Positions 7,153 through 14,796 of a stretch of 33,686 nucleotides of DNA are shown one piece after another; the first letter of the stretch is position 1; every line of letters begins with the position of its first letter. The notes under the pieces are model-generated. The model was not told the origin of the DNA. It worked only from the letters and a program-made list of their open reading frames with translations, and did no database searches. Source of the stretch: Burkholderiaceae bacterium (GTDB taxonomy: Bacteria > Pseudomonadota > Gammaproteobacteria > Burkholderiales > Burkholderiaceae_C); NCBI GenBank assembly GCA_014879655.1, contig JACSRS010000138.1, forward strand, positions 1 to 33,686, read 5' to 3'. The position numbers were made by a program, and so were the translations under genes.

Positions 7153-7980
7153 TCACTTGTCGGCGTTCGGGAAAAACAGCTGCTCGCCACCGATCTTGTA
7201 GCTGGCAATCACGCCCTGACCCGCGGGTGATACCAGCCAGTCGACGAACTTCTGTGCGTCAGCCAGCTTGACCGTCGGGTGCCTGGCCGGATTGACGATG
7301 ATCACGCCGTACTGGTTGAACAGCCGGTTGTCGCCCTCGACCAGCACCGCCAGATCGGCGCGGTTCTTGAAATTGAGCCAGGTGCCGCGGTCGGCCAGCA
7401 CGTAGGCGCCTGTGGAAGCCGCCATGTTCAGCGCCGGCCCCATGCCGCAGCCGCACTCCTTGTAGCCGCTGCCCTTGGCGTTTTCCAGGCCCGCCATCTT
7501 CCAGAAGCGCAGTTCGGCCGCATGGGTGCCGCTCTTGTCGCCGCGCGAGATGAAGGCGCCGTTTGCGGCGCCGATCTTCTTCAGGGCCGCGACGATGTCG
7601 TTGCCCCTGGTCGCGACCGGGTCGCCCTTGGGCCCGATCAGCACGAAATCGTTGTACATCACCGGCTGACGCTTCAGGCCGTAGCCCTCGGCCACGAATT
7701 TTTCCTCGGCGACCTTGTCATGCACAAACACCACGTCGGCGTCGCCCCGGCGCGCCAGATCAAGGGCCTGGCCGGTTCCCAGCGCCACCACCTTGACGTC
7801 CATGCCGCTGGACTTCCTGAATTCGGGCAACAGATAGGCGAACAGGCCGGACTGCTCGGTCGACGTGGTTGACGACACCACGATGGACTGCGCCTGGGCG
7901 GCGCCGGACAATATCAAACCGATAGCAAGACAACGCCACTTGACGCTGGACAGGGCCGAAAAAGTCTTGAAAATTCTCAT
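7153..7980 (-). CDS. tupA: Tungstate ABC transporter, periplasmic binding protein
   Basis: This 275-residue binding protein has a signal peptide ending AAQA (about residues 1-30). TupA family motifs are visible: STTSTEQSGL (37-46), which binds the oxyanion, SRGDKSGTHAAELRFW (145-160), and the GYKECGCGMGPALNMA segment (172-187). The latter has a Cys-Gly-Cys. The motif pattern is that of TupA rather than ModA. It delivers tungstate to TupB/TupC for the neighbouring W-enzyme. The start at 7980 overlaps the tupC stop (ATGA) and has AAAGGAG upstream. Codons for residues 11-20 of the signal peptide match a 27-bp repeat found three more times in this window (see 7923-7949). tupA is the last gene of a tupB-tupC-tupA operon. 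Confidence 0.9.
   Translation of the reverse strand: MRIFKTFSALSSVKWRCLAIGLILSGAAQAQSIVVSSTTSTEQSGLFAYLLPEFRKSSGMDVKVVALGTGQALDLARRGDADVVFVHDKVAEEKFVAEGYGLKRQPVMYNDFVLIGPKGDPVATRGNDIVAALKKIGAANGAFISRGDKSGTHAAELRFWKMAGLENAKGSGYKECGCGMGPALNMAASTGAYVLADRGTWLNFKNRADLAVLVEGDNRLFNQYGVIIVNPARHPTVKLADAQKFVDWLVSPAGQGVIASYKIGGEQLFFPNADK
7923..7949 (+). repeat. Diverged copy of the 27-bp dispersed repeat inside tupA
   Basis: The 27 bp match the three intergenic copies at 20543, 22398 and 24922 without gaps. They begin TAGCAA and end TTGACGCTGG, with 22 of 27 positions identical to either the first or the second intergenic copy. The copy lies antisense inside the signal-peptide codons of tupA (residues about 11-20). 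It keeps the reading frame. Confidence 0.65.
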
Positions 7981-8792
7981 GGAAGTTCTCCTTTGACAAA
8001 CAAATGGGCAGCCGGGTGTTGCGCCTGCAGCAGACGGCCATTGAAAAAATCGCTGACGCTCAGGTCTGCGCAGACGCGCCCGCCCTCCAGGTAGATCACC
8101 CGGGAGGCCAGTCGCTTGACCTGGCCGAGGTTGTGACTGGCAAAAACCATCGACACGGGCTTGCGCTGCGCGGCATCCGACAACTCGCCACCGGCAAAGG
8201 CCGCCACCAGCCGCTCGACCTCGTGTTTGGCGTGCGGGTCCAGGCTGGCGGTGGGTTCGTCCAGCAGCAGCACGTCCGGCCGACAGGCCCACGCGCGCGC
8301 CAGCGCCAGCCGCTGCTGTTGCCCACCCGACAGGCGCCGGCCGCTGCGCCCGGCCAGGTCGGCAAGGCCGAAGCGCTGCAGCGCGTCCTGGGCGCGCTCA
8401 CGCGCGGCGTGCCAGCGCGCACCGCTGAGCCACAAGCCCAGCGCCACGTTGTTCAGCGCCGACATCCGCAACAGATGCGGCCGCTGAAACAGCATGGCCT
8501 GGCGGCTGGCCGGATTGCGCCAGCAGCGCCCGCCATCCGGTTCCAGCAAACCGTTGAGCAGCCGCAGCAGCGTGCTTTTGCCGCTGCCGTTGGCGCCCAC
8601 CAGTGCCAAGCGCTCGCCTGGGGCGATGCGCAAGGACACGCCGGCCAGCGCCGTTACTGCCCCCAGGTGCACGCTGACATCGCGCAGATCAAAAAGCAGC
8701 GACGACGCCTGCCCGGCGCCGCCAGCAGGCGCCAACGAGTCGATCAACCCTTGCGGGCCCTGTGGCGGCATCAACGGCCAATCCCGCTTCAT
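7977..8792 (-). CDS. tupC: Tungstate ABC transporter, ATP-binding protein
   Basis: This 271-residue ABC ATPase has Walker A GANGSGKST (66-74), the ABC signature LSGGQQQRLALARA (154-167), Walker B VLLLDEPTASLD (174-185) and an H-loop in VFASHN. It hydrolyses ATP in the cytoplasm to drive tungstate import through TupB. The first 30 residues are a Pro/Gly/Ala-rich extension before the ABC core; a second Met at residue 8 is another possible start. The ATG at 8792 overlaps the tupB stop by ATGA, and its own stop overlaps tupA in the same way, so the three genes are tightly coupled. TupC rather than a phosphate or molybdate ATPase is concluded from the flanking TupA and TupB. Confidence 0.9.
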   Translation of the reverse strand: MKRDWPLMPPQGPQGLIDSLAPAGGAGQASSLLFDLRDVSVHLGAVTALAGVSLRIAPGERLALVGANGSGKSTLLRLLNGLLEPDGGRCWRNPASRQAMLFQRPHLLRMSALNNVALGLWLSGARWHAARERAQDALQRFGLADLAGRSGRRLSGGQQQRLALARAWACRPDVLLLDEPTASLDPHAKHEVERLVAAFAGGELSDAAQRKPVSMVFASHNLGQVKRLASRVIYLEGGRVCADLSVSDFFNGRLLQAQHPAAHLFVKGELP

Positions 8793-9526
8793 GCGGCCAC
8801 CGCCGGCGCCACGCCCGTCGCGCCGCCATCGGCGCGCTCGCGCCAGCCGCGCAGCAGCGATACCAGCGCATTGAGCGCGAGCACGACGCTCAGCAGGATC
8901 AGGCCCAGCGCCAGCGCCAGCGGCAGGTCGCCCTTGCTCGTCTCCAGCGCGATGGCCGTGGTCATCACGCGGGTGAAGCCGTCAATGTTGCCGCCGACGA
9001 TCATCACCGCGCCCACTTCCGAAATCGCGCGGCCGAACGAGGCAATCAGCACCGTGAGCAGTGCATAACGCTCGTCCCAGGCCAGCAGCAGGCCTCGCAG
9101 CGCCGTGCCCGCGCCCATCGACCGCAGCTGCTCGCCGTGGCTGCGATCGGCGTCTTCCACCGCCTGGCGGGTCAGCGCCGTGACCACCGGCACGACCAGC
9201 ATCACCTGCGCGATCACCATCGCCTGAAAGCTGAACATCCAGCCCAGAAAGCCCAGCGGGCCGGTTCGCGACAAAAGCAGGTAGACCAGCAGTCCCACCA
9301 CCACCGAAGGCAGCGCCAGCGAGGTATTGAGCACGGTCAGCACGGCGCCACGACCGGCGAAACGCGCCACGGCCAGCCACGCGCCCAGCCCCAGCCCCAG
9401 CCCGAATGCGATCAGGCAGGCCGTGACGCTGACCGCCATCGAGCGCTTCACAATGGCCCAGAGGTCAGGGTCGAACTGGGTGACGAGAGCCAGCGCGGTG
9501 GCGGCGCTTTCAGAGAAAGTGGACAT
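8789..9526 (-). CDS. tupB: Tungstate ABC transporter, membrane permease
   Basis: A membrane protein of 245 residues from ATG 9526, with about five or six hydrophobic segments and the EAA loop SFGRAISEVGAVMIVGGNI that docks the ATPase. The single-permease type with this loop is typical of TupB. A GTG at 9559 would add eleven residues, but that codon lies within the 8-9-8 inverted repeat at 9541-9565. The internal ATG leaves the operator in the leader and begins MSTFSESAATALALVTQFDPDL, so I prefer it. Neither has a strong Shine-Dalgarno. It is the first gene of the tupBCA operon and is divergent from the HTH/PBP regulator. Confidence 0.88.
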   Translation of the reverse strand: MSTFSESAATALALVTQFDPDLWAIVKRSMAVSVTACLIAFGLGLGLGAWLAVARFAGRGAVLTVLNTSLALPSVVVGLLVYLLLSRTGPLGFLGWMFSFQAMVIAQVMLVVPVVTALTRQAVEDADRSHGEQLRSMGAGTALRGLLLAWDERYALLTVLIASFGRAISEVGAVMIVGGNIDGFTRVMTTAIALETSKGDLPLALALGLILLSVVLALNALVSLLRGWRERADGGATGVAPAVAA

Positions 9527-9540
9527 GGTTGCACTGAAGG

Positions 9541-9565
9541 GATCGGGTATCGTAGGCACCCGATC
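9541..9565. promoter_or_regulatory. Perfect 8-9-8 inverted repeat between tupB and its regulator
   Basis: GATCGGGT, nine bases, then ACCCGATC: a perfect inverted repeat in the 62-bp divergent region, 15 bp before tupB ATG 9526 and 23 bp before the regulator GTG 9589. It is the obvious candidate operator for the adjacent LysR/ModE-type protein and is placed to control both genes. The geometry equals that of the repeat at 5937-5961, but the half-site sequence differs. Confidence 0.62.
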
Positions 9566-9588
9566 AAAACCCCGCGATATGTTCCGCC

Positions 9589-10686
9589 GTGCATAGGGTC
9601 CAGCTCCACTACACCTTGTCCCGCGAAGCCGGCGCCGCGCTGGTGCGTCACCCGCTGATGGCGCTGCTGCAGGCGGTTGAGGCCAGCGGCTCCATTTCGG
9701 CTGCGGCGCGTTCGCTCGGCCTGTCGTACCGCCATGTCTGGGGCGAGCTCAAACGCTGGGAAGACGAACTGGGCAACGAGCTGATCGTCTGGGAAAAGGG
9801 CCAGTCGGCCCGGCTGTCACCGTTTGGTGCCAAGCTGATGTGGGCCGAACGCCAGGCACAGGCGCGGCTGGCGCCGCAGATCGAGGCGTTGAGCGCCGAC
9901 CTGGAGCGCGCGTTTGCGGTGGCATTCGACCCCGATGCTTCGATCCTGAAGCTGCATGCCAGCCATGACGACGCCCTGCCCGCCCTGCGGGGGCTGGCCG
10001 CACGCGAACACAACCTGCACCTGGACATCCACTTCACCGGCAGCGTGGACGCTATCGCCGCCCTGAATGCAGGCCGTTGCATCATGGCGGGCTTTCACAC
10101 CCGGCCACAACCTGTCAAAGGCTCACTGGCGCAGCGCACCTATCAACCGCTGCTCAAGCCAGGTCTGCACAAGATCATCGGTTTTGGCCGGCGCACGCAG
10201 GGGCTGATCGTCGCGCCCGGCAATCCGCTGGACATCCGGTCGATGGCCGATGCTGTGCACAAGGGCGCGCGCTTCGTGCTGCGTGCACCGGGCAGCGGCA
10301 CCCGGGTGCTGCTGGAAGAACTGCTGGCCGATGCGGGTCTGCGCCCCGCTGACCTTGCCGGGGATGGCCACAACGAGCCATCCCATGCGGCGGTCGCGCA
10401 GGCTGTGGCCTCGGGCGCGGGCGACGCGGGTCTAGGGATCGAAGGCGCGGCGCGCTCACGCGGCCTGGACTTCGTCGCACTCGCGCAGGAGGACTACCAC
10501 CTCGTCTGCCTGAAATCGGCGCTTGAACTGCCGGCGGTTACGGCCCTGCGCCAAGTCCTGCAAAGCGCCGGCTGGCGGGCGCAGATGGCAGCGTTGCCGG
10601 GCTACCAGATCGCCCATTGCGGTGAAGTTCAGGCACTGACCCATCAGCTCCCCTGGTGGTCATTTTCAAGGAAAAAGAGGCAGTAG
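9589..10686 (+). CDS. ModE/LysR-type HTH regulator with binding-protein-like domain, probable tungstate/molybdate sensor
   Basis: This 365-residue protein has an N-terminal winged HTH of the ModE/LysR type (about 20-85; LLQAVEASGSISAAARSLGL, YRHVWGELKRWEDELG). It is joined to a PBP-like domain (about 105-345) with the GSGTR motif in LRAPGSGTRVLLEELL and DAGLGIEGAARSRGLDFV. This architecture occurs near molybdate and tungstate genes. It lacks the TOBE/MOP domains by which classical ModE binds oxyanions, so ligand binding would fall to the PBP-like domain. Divergent from tupB across a 62-bp region with an inverted repeat, it probably represses tupBCA when tungstate is plentiful. That role is inferred. 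The GTG start is chosen because the conserved HRVQLHYTLSREAG begins there. Confidence 0.82.
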   Translation: MHRVQLHYTLSREAGAALVRHPLMALLQAVEASGSISAAARSLGLSYRHVWGELKRWEDELGNELIVWEKGQSARLSPFGAKLMWAERQAQARLAPQIEALSADLERAFAVAFDPDASILKLHASHDDALPALRGLAAREHNLHLDIHFTGSVDAIAALNAGRCIMAGFHTRPQPVKGSLAQRTYQPLLKPGLHKIIGFGRRTQGLIVAPGNPLDIRSMADAVHKGARFVLRAPGSGTRVLLEELLADAGLRPADLAGDGHNEPSHAAVAQAVASGAGDAGLGIEGAARSRGLDFVALAQEDYHLVCLKSALELPAVTALRQVLQSAGWRAQMAALPGYQIAHCGEVQALTHQLPWWSFSRKKRQ

Positions 10687-10744
10687 CCAGCGTAAAATCG
10701 TCTGCCACTGCTACTGATAAGTGACTTTCCAGGCGTTGGAGCCG

Positions 10745-12001
10745 TCACAGAGCACAGGAGCGGAATCCGACAAAGTGCTCATCAGCATCCTGCAGCGCAA
10801 AGCTGCGGAATTTCGGGTACACCCAGCGGCGGCGCGTCGACCAGGAAGCGCCGCGAACCGCGCGGGCCCGACCGAAATAAGGCTGTGAATACGCGGCCCA
10901 GGGGTCGGACGCGAATCCGGGATAGGGCTGAAAACTGGTCGCCGTCCACTCGTGCACGCTGCCCCAGACAAATCCCCTGCGCGCCGCCGCGTGTGCGGCC
11001 AGTTCCCACTCGGCCTCGTCGGGCAGGCGACGCCCGGCCCAGTGACACCAGGCGTCGGCTTCCCACCAGGTCACGTGCGTCACCGGGTGATGGCCGGCCG
11101 CACGCAGGCCCTGACCGAACTGCGTCTGCTGCACCGCGCCAGCGCCTCCTGCCCGGGTCACCGCGCCGAGCTGCTCGACATGGCGCGGGCCGCGCCGGCC
11201 GCCCGGCGCTGATCGCAGCCAGGCCCACCCCTGCTCGCCCCACCATTCCGGGCGGTCGTACCCGCCATCGCTGACAAACTCCAGGAACTGGGCCCAGGTC
11301 ACCGGTTGCGCGTCGATCTCGAATTCGGGCACCCGGACTTCATGCGCCCACTTTTCGTTGTCCGGCACAAAACCCCCGGGGGCCGACCCCAGATTCCAGC
11401 GCGCCGCCGGCACCCCGACCGGGTCGCGCGGCGCAGCAACGGCCGGACGTTCCAGACGCAGCGGGACCCCGCAAGACTGCGCCAGCGTGATCAGCCGCTC
11501 GCCGGTGAGGTCTTCCACAAACAGCGCCAGCCGGAAGAAATACAGCGCATCGTCGGTTTCCGGCGTCTTGTCGAGCAGTTCCAGAGATATTTCCAGCGTG
11601 TCGAGCAGAAAGGTCCGCAAAGACTGCGAATCGGGCAGCGCCCCTGCGGGCGCCGGATCGAACCAGCCGGCATCCATGTGCCAGCAGGCGTCGGTCCACG
11701 GCGCAATTGACGCGGTGCGTGTGGGCTGCGCCGGGCAGGCAACGCCGAGCGACCGCTGGGTGTTGCGCCCCAGCCAGGATTCCGCGAACCAGCCCGCGCG
11801 CCCCAGCAGCCACTGTGCTTGCGCGCCTGCGGACGGTTCGACCGGCTGGCCGGCTTCTGATGCGGAATCGACGGCCTGTTCAAATGCCGACAGCAACTGC
11901 AGGTTGCGGTTGCGCGCGTCCATCAGCGCGAGCGAAAGCAGCGCCCGGCCCGCCTGACGGATCGACGGATCATTCAAGAGATCGGCATTTTCAGTTTGCA
12001 C
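10745..12001 (-). CDS. EgtB/SUMF1-family protein lacking expected iron ligands
   Basis: A 418-residue protein with an N-terminal DinB-like four-helix region (about 10-175) and a C-terminal FGE-sulfatase (SUMF1) domain (about 200-418). The latter contains HPVTHVTWWEADAWCHWAGRRLPDEAEWELAA, GSVHEWTATSF and VRGASWSTRRRW. This layout is that of EgtB/OvoA/SenA sulfoxide synthases. Those enzymes bind Fe with one His in an LGHxxWF motif and two in HxxxHxE. Here the matching positions read LLGRAGWF (R68) and VEDLTGE (V162, T166, E168 kept), so all three ligands seem replaced. No egtD-like methyltransferase is nearby. It could be a non-catalytic or diverged member. The GTG start at 12001 is supported by AGGAGG eight bases upstream. 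It is divergent from the TRAP genes. Confidence 0.78.
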   Translation of the reverse strand: MQTENADLLNDPSIRQAGRALLSLALMDARNRNLQLLSAFEQAVDSASEAGQPVEPSAGAQAQWLLGRAGWFAESWLGRNTQRSLGVACPAQPTRTASIAPWTDACWHMDAGWFDPAPAGALPDSQSLRTFLLDTLEISLELLDKTPETDDALYFFRLALFVEDLTGERLITLAQSCGVPLRLERPAVAAPRDPVGVPAARWNLGSAPGGFVPDNEKWAHEVRVPEFEIDAQPVTWAQFLEFVSDGGYDRPEWWGEQGWAWLRSAPGGRRGPRHVEQLGAVTRAGGAGAVQQTQFGQGLRAAGHHPVTHVTWWEADAWCHWAGRRLPDEAEWELAAHAAARRGFVWGSVHEWTATSFQPYPGFASDPWAAYSQPYFGRARAVRGASWSTRRRWVYPKFRSFALQDADEHFVGFRSCAL

Positions 12002-12076
12002 AAATCCACCCTCCTCTTCCGAAAAAACAATTCGCCTGCAAACGGGAATTCAACAGCCTTGGAAAACTTTTCATGG

Positions 12077-12104
12077 TTTGACCTCTGGCAAACAAACTTA
12101 GAAT
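12077..12104 (+). promoter_or_regulatory. Candidate sigma-70 promoter for dctQM
   Basis: TTTGAC (12077-12082) and TAGAAT (12099-12104) are separated by 16 bp, in the 181-bp gap between the EgtB-like gene and dctQ. The -10 element ends 78 bp before the dctQ ATG. The boxes are near consensus but unproven. The leader beyond holds a GGAG ribosome binding site and no other clear signal. Confidence 0.45.
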
Positions 12105-12182
12105 CCCCCATCCTCAGAGGGAGTCGAACCCCAGCGGATTCGAGGCTGGTAGCAGCCCGACATCTCTAACATTGGAGACAAC

Positions 12183-12785
12183 ATGAGTCTATTCCTCGGT
12201 CTGTCCGGTCTGATCGACCGTTTCAGCGATCTCATCGGCAAGCTGGTGCGCTGGCTGATTCTGGGCTCGGTCCTGATCAGTGCCGGCAACGCCATCATCC
12301 GCAAGATCTTTGACGTCAGTTCCAACTCCTGGCTGGAAATCCAGTGGTATCTGTTTGCCGGCGTGTTCATGCTGGGTGCGGGCTACGCCTTCTTGCGCAA
12401 CGTGCATGTTCGCATTGACTTTGTGTCCAGCAAGATGTCCCGCAGGACCAATGCGATCATCGATTCGTTGGGCATTGTTTTCGTGCTGACGCCGCTGTGC
12501 CTGATCCTGATCGATCTGAGCTGGCCGCTGTTCACCAACGCCTGGTCCACCGGCGAAATGTCGTCCAACGCAGGCGGCCTGATCCGCTGGCCGGTGTTCC
12601 TGCTCATGCCGGTTGGCTTCGCCTTTTTGCTGTTGCAAGGCGTGTCGGAACTGATCAAGCGTCTGGCGTTTCTGACCGGCGCGATTCCCGAACCTCACAG
12701 CATGGAAGCCCACAAATCCGACGAAGAACTTCTCGCCGAAGAACTGGCGCTGGAAGCCGAACAAAAAGCGGCGGGAGCAAAGTAA
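12183..12785 (+). CDS. dctQ: TRAP transporter small permease subunit (DctQ type)
   Basis: A 200-residue membrane protein with four hydrophobic segments (about 22-42, 55-75, 92-112 and 137-158), the standard DctQ topology and length plus a charged C-terminal tail of about 30 residues (DEELLAEELALEAEQKAAGAK). DctQ joins DctM in the inner membrane to form the sodium- or proton-driven part of a TRAP transporter. The ATG at 12183 follows TTGGAGACAAC, a good Shine-Dalgarno. dctM begins 3 bp after its stop codon. The matching binding protein is convergent at 14797-15879. Confidence 0.9.
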   Translation: MSLFLGLSGLIDRFSDLIGKLVRWLILGSVLISAGNAIIRKIFDVSSNSWLEIQWYLFAGVFMLGAGYAFLRNVHVRIDFVSSKMSRRTNAIIDSLGIVFVLTPLCLILIDLSWPLFTNAWSTGEMSSNAGGLIRWPVFLLMPVGFAFLLLQGVSELIKRLAFLTGAIPEPHSMEAHKSDEELLAEELALEAEQKAAGAK

Positions 12786-12788
12786 ATC

Positions 12789-14666
12789 ATGGAAGCCACG
12801 TTCCTCTCCCAATACTTCGTCCCGCTGATGTTCGCGGGTCTTTTCACCTTCCTGCTGTCGGGCATTCCGGTCGCTTTCGGCCTGGCGGCTACCGGCCTGC
12901 TGTTCGGCCTGATCGGCATGGAAGCCGGCATGTTCAACAGCAACCTGTTCCAGGCGTTGCCACTGCGCGTGTTCGGCATCATGCAGAACGACACCTTGCT
13001 GGCGATTCCCTTCTTTACCCTGATGGGCATCATTCTGGAGCGATCCGGCATGGCGGAAGACCTGCTGGAGACCGTGGGCCAGGTTTTCGGCCCGGTGCGC
13101 GGTGGTCTGGCCATTGCGGTGATTCTGGTGGGCGCATTACTGGCAGCCACCACCGGCGTGGTCGCTGCGGCAGTGATTTCGATGGGCCTGATCTCGCTGC
13201 CCATCATGCTGCGCTATGGCTACAACCGGACGATTGCCACCGGCGCGATCACGGCATCCGGCACGCTGGCGCAGGCGATTCCGCCGTCACTGGTGCTGAT
13301 CGTGCTGGCTGACCAGCTGGGCCGTTCGGTGGGCGACATGTATTCTGGCGCGCTGATCCCCGGTTTGATGCTGGTGGGTCTGTACCTGTTCTTTGTCGTG
13401 CTGGTCGCGATTTTCAAGCCCAAAATGGTGCCTGCCCTGCCGCCGGAAGCGCGTATCTACCGTGAAGAGAACGGAGCCAGCGGCCACAAATCGTTGGTGG
13501 TGCTGCTGACACTCTGCGGCGTTGCTGGCTATGCGTGGTCACAGGTGCACCAGCGCGTCATGAACCCGCTGATCGGGCGTGAGTTGCCGGCCCCTGGCGA
13601 TGAAGTGCTGATCATGTCGCTGACGGTGGCGTCGGTGCTGGCGCTGGCACTGGCGCTGCTCAATCACGCTTTCAAGATCGGACTGCTATCGCGCCTGACC
13701 GAGCGCGTCACCTTTGTGATGATCCCGCCGCTGGTGCTGATCTTCCTGGTACTGGGCACGATCTTCCTGGGCATCGCGACGCCGACCGAGGGTGGCGCCA
13801 TGGGCGCACTGGGCGCGCTCATCATGGCAGTTGCTCGCGGCAAACTCAAAATGTCGCTGCTGATCCAGGCGCTGGACAATACCGCCCGCCTGTCGATTTT
13901 CGTGCTGTTCATCCTGGTGGGTTCGACCGTTTTCAGCTTCACCTTCAATGCCGCTGACGGCCACATCTGGGTTGAGCACCTGTTTGACAACATGCCGGGT
14001 GGCGCGATGGGCTTCCTGATCGTCGTCAACATCCTGATCTTCGTGCTGGGCATGTTCATCGACTTCTTCGAGATCGCCTTCATCGTGATCCCGATCCTGG
14101 CGCCCGTGGCCAACAAGATGCTGGGCAGCCTGCTGCCCGAAGGCACACCGCCCGAGATGACGCTTGTGTGGTTCGGCGTCATCATCGCGATGAACCTGCA
14201 GACATCCTTCCTGACACCACCGTTCGGCTTCGCGCTGTTCTACCTGCGGAGCGTGGCGGCCAAGAAGGATTATCAGGACCGCGTCACCGGCGCCACGATC
14301 AAGGCTGTCGAGACGATGGAGATCTACAAGGGCTCCATCGCCTTCATCATCGTGCAGCTGGTAATGGTGGCGGCCGTGATCATTTTCCCGACACTGGTCA
14401 CCGGCGGCATTGAGAAGGTCGTGAAAATCGACGCTGACAAGGCGCTGCAGCAGATGCAGATGAAGATCCAGCAGGACAGGGGCGGTTATGAAGGTACGGG
14501 CGGCTTCCGCAGTGACGATCCCAACCCGATGCGCGGCTTCGACTTGCCACCGGCCAGCAAGACCGATACGCCCGCTGCAGCGCCGTCAGCCGGCGCCGCG
14601 GGCGGAGATGACCCGATGAAGGCTTTGCTGGAGTCGATGAAGGACGAAAAGGCCAAGTCCAAATAG
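12789..14666 (+). CDS. dctM: TRAP transporter large permease subunit (DctM type, long form)
   Basis: A 625-residue multi-pass protein with about 12-13 hydrophobic segments. Conserved stretches include LLAATTGVVAAAVISMGLISLPIMLRYGYN and ATGAITASGTLAQAIPPSLVLIVLADQ. The family average is about 430 residues. Here a longer hydrophilic loop (about 215-235), extra helices and a soluble C-terminal tail of about 75 residues (QQMQMKIQQDRGGYEGTGGF ... MKALLESMKDEKAKSK) account for the size. Such long DctM proteins occur in the TakP/keto-acid group. The protein moves an organic acid across the inner membrane with DctQ and a periplasmic binding protein. The gene ends 13 bp before the first downstream hairpin. 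Confidence 0.9.
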   Translation: MEATFLSQYFVPLMFAGLFTFLLSGIPVAFGLAATGLLFGLIGMEAGMFNSNLFQALPLRVFGIMQNDTLLAIPFFTLMGIILERSGMAEDLLETVGQVFGPVRGGLAIAVILVGALLAATTGVVAAAVISMGLISLPIMLRYGYNRTIATGAITASGTLAQAIPPSLVLIVLADQLGRSVGDMYSGALIPGLMLVGLYLFFVVLVAIFKPKMVPALPPEARIYREENGASGHKSLVVLLTLCGVAGYAWSQVHQRVMNPLIGRELPAPGDEVLIMSLTVASVLALALALLNHAFKIGLLSRLTERVTFVMIPPLVLIFLVLGTIFLGIATPTEGGAMGALGALIMAVARGKLKMSLLIQALDNTARLSIFVLFILVGSTVFSFTFNAADGHIWVEHLFDNMPGGAMGFLIVVNILIFVLGMFIDFFEIAFIVIPILAPVANKMLGSLLPEGTPPEMTLVWFGVIIAMNLQTSFLTPPFGFALFYLRSVAAKKDYQDRVTGATIKAVETMEIYKGSIAFIIVQLVMVAAVIIFPTLVTGGIEKVVKIDADKALQQMQMKIQQDRGGYEGTGGFRSDDPNPMRGFDLPPASKTDTPAAAPSAGAAGGDDPMKALLESMKDEKAKSK

Positions 14667-14678
14667 GCCGGCCTGCCT

Positions 14679-14698
14679 CCCCGCTCCAGGTAGCGGGG
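14679..14698 (+). terminator. First hairpin after dctM
   Basis: CCCCGCT, CCAGGT, AGCGGGG forms a 7-bp stem with a 6-base loop, followed by TCTTTC. It is weaker than the bidirectional terminator 12 bp further on, and the two lie in tandem. Confidence 0.5.
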
Positions 14699-14710
14699 TC
14701 TTTCAATCAA

Positions 14711-14752
14711 CCCAACAAAAAGGCCCCGCAACTGCGGGGCCTTTTTGTTGGG
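14711..14752. terminator. Strong bidirectional terminator between dctM and dctP
   Basis: A perfect 20-bp inverted repeat with a two-base loop. CCCAACAAAAAGGCCCCGCA at 14711-14730 pairs with its complement at 14733-14752. The GC core is flanked by A5 on one side and T5 on the other, so it works as an intrinsic terminator in both directions for the convergent dctQM and dctP transcripts. Confidence 0.92.
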
Positions 14753-14796
14753 CAGGTGTCGGGGAATCCACCCCGGCACCCGCTTGCGAGCTGTGA

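Noticed and set aside
7153-9526. Molybdate or phosphate ABC transporter instead of tungstate
   Set aside because: The binding protein has TupA motifs (STTSTEQSGL, SRGDKSGTH), there is a single permease, and a tungsten-type AOR lies next door.
9527-9559. GTG 9559 as the tupB start
   Set aside because: It lies inside the perfect inverted repeat at 9541-9565. The ATG at 9526 leaves the operator non-coding and keeps all membrane segments.
10745-12001. Ergothioneine or selenoneine biosynthesis locus
   Set aside because: Only the EgtB/SUMF1-like protein is present, its iron ligands seem absent, and no EgtD-, SenB- or SenC-like gene lies nearby.
12002-12182. Riboswitch in the dctQ leader
   Set aside because: Only a possible sigma-70 promoter and a ribosome binding site are visible; no conserved riboswitch core or strong fold was recognised.
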